Below, piece after piece: positions 30,726-39,265 of a stretch of 39,265 nucleotides of DNA (the first letter of the stretch is position 1; the number at the start of each line of letters is the position of its first letter). A program made the translations under genes and the position numbers. Under the pieces are notes generated by a model. That model was not told the DNA's origin and did no database searches. It saw only the letters and a list, made by a program, of their open reading frames with translations. This DNA is from Coprinopsis marcescibilis. Lineage: Eukaryota; Basidiomycota; Agaricomycetes; Agaricales; Psathyrellaceae. The stretch lies in NCBI GenBank assembly GCA_004369085.1, contig ML210356.1:11512-50776 (forward strand), written 5' to 3'.

Positions 30726-33074
30726 TCAGACCATTGCTCTCTGTACTGCCTGATAAACGACTTTATGAATACCCAAACTACTGCAAATGTCAGGAAGAAC
30801 CCTGTGCCCATGAAACTGCTTTGTTGCCCAAGCTGCAGTTGGGCCATCAAGACCTCTTCAATAAGCATCCACAAATTGGTCAGCATGGATTGAAAATCTG
30901 TGAGATGATGTTAATTAGTGAGTTATTAATTAAAAAAGACACTCACCATTGTATGCAGCCAAGTGGAACATTATTTAATGACTCCAGTGAGTTTTTTTCA
31001 AGTGTGTCTTCATGGCTTGATTCTGGACAAAGTCTATACAGCCTCTTTGCATAACTCCACAGCTGCTCAATAGGATTGAGCTTGCAGTGAAACTTGGGAA
31101 GAAAAAGTACAGGAAGCCTGCAAGAATCACATGCTGTTTCAAGTTTTGATTTCATATTGGTAAAGTGTAGCTGATTAAACAAAATTCACCAGCAACAGTA
31201 TTGGGCACCTATTGAGATGTCAACACAATTAAATTCAGGACACTCAGCTCAGAGTTTGGGTGCATCTGCAAAGCCCCTTTCCTCTAGAATTGTTGCCATG
31301 CCCTTGAAGTCACCATTGTCATGGTAGAAATCTTGTGGTTCACCATTAGAAAATATTCCATTAGCCTTTGTAATTTTCTTTGTTGCCTTGACTTGTACTC
31401 CAGCTGAGTTGACCTTGACTTTTGGGTTGCCATTCTCATCTGTGTTGGTAACCACAACACCCCACTTTGCATTTCGATTTTTTGGCATTTTTCTGGTGGA
31501 AATTGCATTGTCAGGGTGCTTCCAATGAGTTGTAGCACTGTCATAAACAAGGACATGCTTAAAATCAGGATAGGATTCATTGAGAATGTCAATGGCCTAG
31601 TTGGCTTGAGCAATGATGTCATCATTTGTAAAATATCTGTCTTGGTTTTTCCTTGGGTTTTATGAGTCATCAAGCTGTTTTGTGACTGTCAAGCAAGGTA
31701 AGAAAACCAAAATCTGCAATTATTAATGATGTACCTTCGCCTTTTTGTTGAGGTTTTGCTGATGAGTCTTTGTGCACCCAGTAGATTATCCATTGGTCAT
31801 GCATGTATAAAATAGTTTCATCATGAAACCATATGATTACATACTTGCCTTGTGGATGCAGCCCAAACTCCAACTCATTGTCCTTTGTCCATTTCCATGC
31901 CTGTGCTTGGTATTCCTTTAAGCAAGGTAGGTAATTGTGATCACAGTAGATGATCACATCAATGTGTTCATGTTCATTGATAAATTGACCCTTTGGCATG
32001 CATTTCCATCTGTAGCCCAGGATGCTGAGATAACGTTGAGCTGTGCAATCACTAATGTCCCATGTGATGTGATGTTTTTCTTTGACCTCTGCACTTCAAA
32101 GACATTGCATGAGGTGAGTGCCTGTAATTTCCTTCGCAAGCTGCTGGAGATAGATATTTATGTCTAAAAGAAGGTCTTCATCAACCAGCAGGGTTTCATT
32201 CAAATTGCTGTATGGATTTACCAGGAGGATTTTGTGGTCCTCAATAAATGCTAAGGCAAAGCTTAGCTAATTGCCAAGCACAATATTGACCTCTTGCAAG
32301 TGAGACTGCAGCTTGAAGTCCAGAAGGTCCCCATTTTCTGTAAGTTGCTGAATGGCTGTCAGTATAGAAGGCAAGCATAACTCACATTCCCTCAAGCTGA
32401 GGCTGCAGAAATGGGTCATATTCTTTGTGCTTGTATTTTCTGCTTGCATATTGTGTTCCCTTCATCTGATTAATTAGATCCTGCATTGCACTTTGAGCTG
32501 CCATCAAGGATGGTGCTTCTTGTGTCTTTCCATCATGGGTCTCAGCATTTTGCTTGTCTCCAGACTGAACCAATGCCTGTTCAATGTTGCCCTATGCCAA
32601 CTTGTCAATATTGCTTGCATTGATGTGATTGTTGCTGAGATCTTTGGCATGATTGTTGTTGTTGAGACAATTGGCTGATAATGTGCATTGGGATACTGGG
32701 ATGCCAAGAAAATCCAGCTGTTCCTGTGTTGGCTCCCCAAGAACAATAGGATCACCCAGTAATACAGGCTATGTTGGCTTGGCAGGGATAGGTGTGCAAT
32801 TGAATTTGCTGACTCCAGGGATTTTTTGTTGTTCCAAAAGGTTGGTAAGGGACTTAAAAGGGCTCTTCAGCCTCTGAATGCATTTCTTCAACTGTTTAAA
32901 GGTTAGTTGTGCACATAAACAGCAAAATAATGCCTACTGAGGCTTTTGGTTGCTTGTTTCCTTATTTGGGTCATATTTTGGATGCTTTGCAGGGCTTGGG
33001 GCCTCATTTTCTGAGGTCTTGTGCCCTGAGAGGTTGCTGAGATGCAACTTGAGCCATTTACTGGTTCTCCCCAT
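30726..33074 (-). pseudogene. Relic of a basidiomycete DDE superfamily endonuclease transposase
   Basis: Minus-strand fragments appear in the order expected for this large fungal transposase family. These are: a start MGRTSKWLKLHLSN (33074), a helical KWGPSGLQAAVSLARGQYC segment, GYRWK with KGQFINEHEHIDV, WFHDETILYMHDQ (first Asp), HVLVYDSATTHWKH (second Asp), KGMATILEERGF, LPKFHCKLNPIEQLW (Glu), and a tail with HGHRVLPD. TGA codons at 31249-31251 (before AECPEF), 31196-31198 (after CCW), and between DAY and RGLDG all fall at Arg positions of the family. A probable intron lies near 30898-30945. Multiple frameshifts occur in the N-terminal half. Almost no CpG is left. Terminal inverted repeats were not found. 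It cannot make a protein. Confidence 0.75.
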
Positions 33075-33375
33075 GTGCCCTAGGGATTGAGTAGAGCACA
33101 CACCACATCATAGAGCCAAAAAAGGTGCACTAGACAGCACTCAAACTATATACAATTTGATATTTCTCCATTATATGGTGGGATGCAGGCATCAAACAAG
33201 GTCCATTGAGTTTACAGCTACATTTGCTAGCCACCTATGGCACCTGATCTGTGTAAACAGCATGTTGTCACTGGCAATGAGCATTCTCAGTGCCAATCAG
33301 GGGCACTTTGACCATATTGGGATCTGTCACACTCATCATGTGACATTGGCAGGTCACGAATTTCGTCTACCTTAA
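33075..33375. other. CpG-poor spacer, no gene
   Basis: Nothing recognised. CpG reappears at the right edge (cacgaatttcgtc, about 33356). Confidence 0.4.
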
Positions 33376-33780
33376 AAGGAGAAAACACAGAAGAACTTCA
33401 AGAGATTTGGTTCAACAACACAATGGCTGAAGAAAAGCCAAGTCTCAAAGAAAACCTCAACCAAATCATACCAAAAACATTTCATGAATTTCTTGAAATA
33501 TTCTCAGAAAATACATCCAACAGATTTCCAGAAAAGAAAGAATGGGACCATGTGATCAACTTCAAGGAAGGATTCAAACCAAGATTGTTTCCAATCTACA
33601 ACCTCACACTAGCAGAAAAAGGAGAACTCACCAAGTTTATTGAGGAAAACCTGAAAAAAGGATATATCAGAGATTCAAAATCTCTGATGGCATCTCCAAT
33701 GTTCTTCGTACCAAAGAAAGACAGAAAGAAAAGACCCTGCCAAGGCTACTGTTATCTAAATACTGGCACAGTCAAGAATG
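33376..33780 (+). pseudogene. Ty3/gypsy reverse transcriptase fragment
   Basis: The frame contains FHEFLEIFSE, then HVINFKEGFKPR, YNLTLAEKGELTKFI, KGYIRDSKS and ASPMFFVPKKD, the N-terminal part of a Ty3/gypsy RT. It ends with LNTGTVKNV, where the family normally continues toward the catalytic strands. The LTR-like unit begins at the very next base (33781). An ATG at 33423 is in frame, but the frame is open further upstream. The scrap differs in sequence from the gypsy element at 35.4 kb, so it belongs to another, older copy that was interrupted here. Confidence 0.85.
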
Positions 33781-35378
33781 TGTTATGATGCAAGGCGAGT
33801 AGTATGCCATAGTTGTTTGGTAGTCTTGAGATAAGCAAGAGGAGTCACAACGAGCCAACATTGAGATGGATCGAGCATTCAAGTTGAGATCAAGTAAGAT
33901 GAGGAATGGATACTGGTGGATACAAGTGAAACAAGATCAAAGCTACTGTACAACTACCTCACAAGGTAAGTTTAAATATGATTCTATTATCTTTTATTGA
34001 TATAATCAATAAGGTCTGTCTGTTATCATACTATAAATAATGTTCTTATCTATCCTCATGTTTGTTATCAAGAAAAACTATATCTGATAAGACCTTCTGA
34101 CCTCAACTTGTGTTCCTTTTTTGTTATCAGCCAATCAAGGTCTTCTTCAAAGACACCCATAGATGTAACATTACCCCCACATATCTCTGAAATTCTCCTG
34201 AATTTAGTAACAGCCATAGATGTTGCGTCTGTCACTGTCATAGTTGTAGACATTGGTGATGCGATGCTAACGGCTGAGCAGCATAAACACACCAAAACAA
34301 CAAAAACCCAACCAAATCACCTAGTGTTGAAGACAAACAGTATAGTTAAGTTCATTGTAGGTTTAGACGAATGATATGTATATTCTAGTGCTTGTAGTTG
34401 GCTCCTGCAGGTTGTTTTGGGGGTTGCTGAGTGGAACTAAATGTTTGATGAGGTAACTAGCACTTAGTGAAGCGTATAACTTGTTACAGATGGTTTTTAG
34501 GTTTGTATAATGGTTTTATGGGTTTTTATATGGGTAACATGGTTTTATCAAGGCCTGGAAGGGCAAAGACCGACAGTAGCCTTTAGCTAAAGTACAGTCA
34601 CTAGCACTCTTTGTGTAATAACACTAAAGCCTGCTTAAACACAACTTAAACACTTGACGATCTTTAAAACACTCAATCAGACACAAAAAGGGGTCTTAAA
34701 CTCTCAATGGTCACAATAATCACAATAAATCATGATTGTATTGGTTTTAAACTCTTGACACTATGTTTTCATTCTTAGAGACTATCTAAGGTCAGTGGAG
34801 ACTCAAGTAAAGCCGTCAGCAGTTAACTCAAGGTCACAGCAGTGAAAGTCTAAACAAGATGAAAGAGGAAAGAGATCAGGAAACATATCATGCATTGCTA
34901 ACAGAAGCTGAGTGTTACAAGATACAATTGGACTATTTTCAGAGATTGGGACTGTTTGATTACGAGTCGATAGATACCCCTGATGGTCAAACCAGATCTT
35001 GGGGGTATTTTTAGGAAAGATAACAAACACGAGGATATGATGTAGTATTTTCTTATTTATAGTAAAGATAACAGATGGAACTTATCAATAACATTGATAA
35101 GTGATAAGGATTGTATATTTAAACTTACCTAGATAGGTAGTTGTACTTTAGTTTTGATCTCATTTCACATTTGCCACTTGATAGTTTACAAATAAGACTT
35201 TTGTTAGTCTTCTTGTCGATGGATCATCTTACTCAAACACTCAGAAACTCCATTGTCTTGATGTTAGTTTGTCTCGACATCCTTAAGACACTCGCACACC
35301 TTGACGACCTATCATCTTGACTCTATTGAGAACCTTCCTTGCTCGACTAGGACATACTATTCGTCCTGCATCATAACA
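33781..35378. repeat. 1.6-kb LTR-like unit with internal inverted symmetry
   Basis: It starts tgttatgatgca and ends tgcatcataaca, a perfect 12-nt inverted pair of the TG...CA type seen in LTRs. It directly precedes the gypsy gag frame. However, the inverted similarity continues inward: caaggcgagtagtatgcc against caggacgaatagtatgtcc. Further pairs are acaactacct and aggtaagtttaaatat near 33945-33980 against their inverse near 35120-35135, and cctcatgtttgttatc against cctcgtgtttgttatc. The unit may be an LTR, two LTRs in inverted orientation, or a long-inverted-repeat element. No matching target duplication is seen (gaatg left, gaaga right). Its middle recurs inverted at 1-262. Confidence 0.7.
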
Positions 35379-35412
35379 GAAGATCAAAACTACTCAAAAA
35401 CAACCTTGTTGA

Positions 35413-36830
35413 TTGGGACAAGGACCTATTGCCAAAGTGGCCAACTACAAACAAACCAGAAACATTGGACCAACCAGAAGATCGGCAGAACCACCAACTG
35501 TATCTGCACCATACTGGAAAGACACAGATCGATCAACAATTAAAAGATTGATTTCTGACAAAGGAAAACAACGATGGGAATTTGACCCAACATACAAACA
35601 AGACAAAACCGAAAAAATGCCAACAGGGTTAACACTGCCAGAACAAGAGCAATTTCAATTAAACATTGAACTGTCAAAAACAATCCTCAAACAATACGAA
35701 GAGACTGTACAACAGCAACGAGTGCAAGAAATTGCTCAACAGAACTACAAGGAAGAACAGAAGTACATGAACTATCAACCAGAAACTATGGCGGAAGAAG
35801 GAACATTAGTGCAAAAGACCACCATCAAGAAAGACAAGGATGAAGAGATTAAAGGCATGTGAAAACCCTCTGAATTTGACAGCAATCGAAACAAGTATGA
35901 GGGATGGAAAGAAGAAATCATCCTTTACATATTGGCCAACCCAGAATGGAGCGATAACAAGAAAATCCTCTTCACCCTATCTTATCTGGTAGGAGGAACC
36001 GCTGCCAACTGGAAGCAAATATTCATCAACAAAGCCCAACAAGGAGACCAAATTCAACTGGGAACTTGGTTGGATTTCAAGAAGAAACTCAACAACTCGT
36101 TCTTTGAAAAAGAATGAGCTGACGTTGCCTTCCAACAACTCAAGAATCTCAAAAAGAAATGGCAAGACTCTGGAGAAGAATTTGTCAATACATTTAAAAA
36201 CAAACTGGCAGAAACCAAATACCAATTTGATTTAACCAACCATGCCAATCCTGCTAACAAAATCATCACAGATATTTTCAGAAGCACTCTCAATGACATT
36301 ACCCTCAAGAAGATATGGAATCGCACCACCAAACCCAATCATCTCAAGGCTTGGTACAATTCCGTTATCAAAGTATCCAATGATCAAAGAATGCTTCAAC
36401 TTATGAAGAAAGGAATTCAATCCTTTTCAAGAACAACTGCTAAACCCAACAAAGATTACAGAGTCCCAATGGACATCAACTCCTTTAACACAAAGAAACC
36501 CTTTGTCTGTCTCCTCAAAATGACAGACGCAATCCGAGAAGAATGTATCTGAAAAGGGATATCCTTCTTTTGCCACAAGGCAGGACACACCTTGAACGCA
36601 TGCCCTTCCAAACCAAAAGACAGGAACAACCCCAAAACGTGTGGAAACCCTGAAACAAACCTGGTTCCTCTTCTGGAACCAACAAGATGAAGAAGAAATA
36701 TACCAGAACAGCTGCTTTCAAATCTGTTCAACAGATTTTGAGCAACATGGAACCCAAAGAACGCGAGAAGTTTGAAGAAGAACTCAAGAAGAACAAGGGT
36801 TTTGCCTGAGGAGGTCTATACCAACTGTAG
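35413..36830 (+). pseudogene. gypsy Gag
   Basis: The first part is Gln/Glu/Lys-rich and likely coiled coil (around YEETVQQQRVQEIAQQ). The Retrotrans_gag body follows, with KYEGWKEEIILYI, FTLSYLVGGTAANWKQ and TWLDFKKKLNNSFFEKE, then FQQLKNLKKKWQDSGEEFV. A CCHC-like knuckle region is degraded (FFCHKAGHTLNACPSKP keeps C, H and C but the first Cys context is altered). TGA at 35860-35862, 36115-36117, 36550-36552 and, after a frame change, 36807-36809 are all compatible with Arg CGA. No ATG start is present at the beginning of the frame (it opens at a TTG), so the initiation site is lost or lies elsewhere. Gag would build the virus-like particle. Confidence 0.8.
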
Positions 36831-36843
36831 CACCTCCCAAGAT

Positions 36844-37255
36844 ACAGTCATCAACCATCAAATAGAACAACAAAACAGTGATCTCATGTTCCTGAGTGCA
36901 TTCTGAAAGCTATGGACACATAAATTTGCACAAGGGCTTAAATACATATTCTCTGAGTGTATGCCAATTTTGGGGCCATTTCAACATGTAGAGGCTGCAG
37001 AAACCTGAATATGCTGATGTTCTGTCAGGTGATCAAAGCATGATTTCATAATCAGCAAATTGATGCCTTATTGAAAATTATCTCTTGCTGAAAATACTGT
37101 GTAGAATCATACATGAATTGGCATGCCAGCTTAATATAGGGCCTTCATGATTTTAAAATTTGTTTGAAGGGAAACGAAGCAGAATTCCCTGAGGTATTTG
37201 TCCAACAAAAGTGTACTGTTATGTGATTGCGTTCTATTTGATGGTTGATAACTGT
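36844..37255. repeat. Inserted stretch between gag and protease, bounded by a 25-nt inverted repeat
   Basis: The block acagtcatcaaccatcaaat continuing agaac (36844-36868) recurs inverted at 37231-37255 with one mismatch. The intervening DNA has no open frame and does not match gypsy coding sequence. It may be a small MITE or an inverted duplication of gag sequence. Confidence 0.55.
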
Positions 37256-37259
37256 AGTA

Positions 37260-37900
37260 CAATCTGTTCTTTATGTCGACCCATCCAATATGACTTTGAT
37301 CTTTCCCACCACATTGTCGTTTGCCAGAAAGAACAGATCTAAAAACGTTGGAATACACACACTCATTGACCGCGGAGCAGACGACCAATTCATTGATCAG
37401 AACTATGCATGAAAAATGAAGATTCCCCTCACTTGACTCTCTACTCCAATCCCAGCACAAAATGTCAATAGTACCCTAAACAAGAACAGCATTATTCGAT
37501 TTTACACAGATGCTCACATCACAATACACAGACGACGATTCAAGGAACGATTCTATGTCACTGGTCTTGGACAAGAAAATATCATCCTGGGAGCGCCATG
37601 GCTCCGAAAAGTGAATCCTTCAATTGATTGGAAAAATGGAACACTTTCTTGGCAAACAAAAGAACCTTCAAAGATTACGCAAGCTCTTCTTAAGTACCTT
37701 TGAACCAAAAAGACAAAGAAACAGGCAGACCCTACATAGGAAGATATTGATATGGCCCTACTGCGCAATTTCCAAGGAAAAGAAAGTCCACATCTTCGAA
37801 CAATTTGGATTCGGGCCAAATCAACCCTCACACAGGAACTAGCAGTTGCTGAAGACACTTCAACCCTTACATTGGAACAATGAATACCAGAGGAATATCA
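37260..37900 (+). pseudogene. gypsy protease region
   Basis: The frame (positions divisible by 3) reads GIHTLIDRGADDQFIDQNYA, the retropepsin loop. The usual D-S/T-G is DRG here, so the catalytic loop is altered. The downstream strand GLGQENIILGAPWLRKVNPSIDW is typical of gypsy proteases. TGA at 37410-37412, 37434-37436, 37701-37703 and 37881-37883 interrupt, plus one TAG at 37737-37739, which is not a CpG product. Confidence 0.75.
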
Positions 37901-39265
37901 TGACTATATGGACATCTTTGATAAGATTTCCCAACTCAAAACTGCCCCGAAAGCTGTGAAACAAGTACAATCCTTTTTAGGATTTGGACACCCTGACTGA
38001 AGAATCATTTGTGGATATTCAGAATTGGCTAAATTGATGAATGAACTCCAGAAAGGAGTATCGTTTGAATGGACACCACAACAACAAACAGCATTTAACA
38101 CTTTGAAGAATTGATTTACAGAACAACCTGTTCTAATCATGCCCGACTTGGAAAAACCCTTCCAAGTCAAATGTGATGCCTCAAAATACGCTACTGGCAC
38201 CGTTCTCACCCAATGTGATGCCAATGGAGCCTGTCATCTGATCTCTTTCATATTGAAAACCTTGACACCAACTGAACACAATGATAAGATTTACGACTGA
38301 GAGCTCCTGGCTCTTATACGAGCCTTCACCAAATGGCAACACTACTTGATGGGAGCCCAACACCCAATCAAAGTCCTATCCGATCACAAAAATGTTTCTT
38401 ATTTCCAAGAGACACAAAAATTGAACAGACAACAAGCAAGATGGTACACGTTCCTTATCAAATTTAACTATCAATTCAACTACACACATGGAAGCAAGAT
38501 GGTACAATCAGATGCACTCTCCCAGCAACCAGATCACCTTCCTGAACATGGTGATCACGATAATGAAGACATGATACTCCTTTCGGAAGAACAATTCCCG
38601 AAAGAAGTCAAGCTGAACTTGATGAACATTGACTTACTAACACAAGTCTTGGACCAACTGGAAGAAAACTTTGATATTGGAATGATTGACAAGATACAAG
38701 ATCTCTTGAAAACAAAAAACATTCCTACTGAATTACGAAAAGATTTGGCAGATTGGCACACCGAGTCAAAAAACAGCAAGACAGCACTGTTCTTCCATGG
38801 GAAAATGTACATACCCCAAAATCAAGAACTTCGACAACAAATCATACACGATCATCACGATCCAATTCTTGCTGGACACCCAGGAGAACTTGAAACCTTC
38901 TACAAGGTCAGCCAAAATTACTGGTTTCCCAGCATCAGAGGTGCAGTACAAGACTATGTCAGAGGATGCACCACTTGCCAACAGTTCAAGATCAACCATT
39001 GACCACTAAAACCAACACTCATCCCGAACAAATCAATGGGATCACACTGACCATTTGCATTTGTCACCATGGACCTCATGTCAGGACTCCCTCCTGTTGA
39101 AGAAAATGGTACAATTTCTGATTCAATTTTGATCCAGGTGGATCAAGGCCTTACGAAGAGGGTAATTTTCACTCCATGTAACAAGGAAGTCAATGCTGAA
39201 ACCACAGCAAAAATGATCATTGACTCAACCTTCAAAAGGTTTGGTATTCCCAAAAGGATCATATC
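37901..39265 (+). pseudogene. gypsy Pol: RT core deleted, RNase H and integrase N-terminus
   Basis: Sequence passes from the first RT segment (EEYHDYMDIFDK) directly to the last one (VKQVQSFLGF), so about 150 residues with the catalytic Asp pair are missing. RNase H follows: CDASKYATG, YD-stop-ELLALIRAFTKWQHYL, LSDHKNVSYF, LNRQQARW and DALSQQPDH. The integrase N-terminal zinc region (HHDPILAGHPG...GCTTCQQFK) and the first core Asp (FVTMDLMSGLP) come next; the window ends before the second. TGA at 37998, 38112, 38298, 39000 and 39048 sit at strongly conserved Arg positions, the YD-R-ELLA motif being the clearest. The product, even if read through, could not reverse transcribe. Confidence 0.85.

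Larger units (their letters stand above)
35379..39265 (+). mobile_element. Ty3/gypsy retrotransposon internal region, truncated by the window end
   Basis: Gag, protease, remnant RT, RNase H and the start of integrase follow in the Ty3/gypsy order. The coding frame carries about thirteen TGA codons, one TAG, a gag-pol frame change, an inserted 0.4-kb stretch and a deletion of the RT core. No primer-binding site similar to the usual tRNA 3' complement was recognised right after 35378. Confidence 0.85.

Noticed and set aside
33781..35378. Simple solo LTR with target duplication
   Set aside because: Flanks do not match and the unit shows internal inverted similarity, so I left the interpretation open.
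19242..39265. UGA read as Arg (variant genetic code) to explain the many open frames broken only by TGA
   Set aside because: The broken genes also carry frameshifts, deletions and altered catalytic residues, CGA Arg codons remain in the same frames, intact genes have no internal TGA, and paralogue comparison shows general CpG loss.
1..39265. tRNA, rRNA, CRISPR arrays, bacterial operons
   Set aside because: None seen; spliced genes and retroelements show a eukaryotic nuclear sequence.

Overview
The window looks like a repeat-rich, partly heterochromatic segment of a mushroom-forming basidiomycete (Agaricomycete) genome. Introns of roughly 41-80 nt with GT/AG ends and CTAAC/CTGAC-like branch sites recur on both strands. 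Several recognisable families are typical of that group: an alpha-kinase with N-terminal CxxC fingers, a BTB/POZ protein, a small AIG1/septin-like GTPase, a multi-exon integrase-core gene, and a DDE superfamily endonuclease transposase.

Layout. 1-4.2 kb: fragment of a dispersed repeat, an Hsp60 scrap, and an 11-exon alpha-kinase on the minus strand. 4.8-6.3 kb: six-exon integrase-core gene on the plus strand, divergent from the kinase. 6.5-14.5 kb: two intact-looking host genes (BTB protein 8386-9305, GTPase 12562-13438) set among copies of a segmental duplication (units A and B plus a flanking repeat R). 14.5-17.7 kb: a nearly complete pogo/Fot-type transposon with TA duplication, terminal repeats and a spliced transposase. 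17.7-28.2 kb: a third duplication unit (R plus C), split by a decayed Ty1/copia element (18739 to about 25675) that itself holds a Tc1-type transposon (23212-24871). 28.5-33.4 kb: a CpG-poor stretch with a 265-bp MITE, a 602-bp foldback element with apparently perfect arms, and a dead DDE transposase. 33.4-39.3 kb: a Ty3/gypsy RT scrap, a 1.6-kb LTR-like unit with internal inverted symmetry, and a Ty3/gypsy gag-pol that lost its RT core and runs off the window.

The unifying signal is decay by CpG loss. In the broken genes nearly every internal stop is TGA and sits where the family has Arg, as expected from CGA to TGA. Paralogous copies within the window differ mainly as CpG versus TpG/CpA. 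The intact BTB and GTPase genes lack this. The simplest reading is cytosine methylation of repeats followed by deamination, with a few unmethylated host genes embedded. I found no clear new enzyme system. The most unusual items are the CpG-decay mosaic, the perfect foldback inside the decayed stretch, the inverted-symmetric LTR-like unit, and the alpha-kinase/integrase-like divergent pair.
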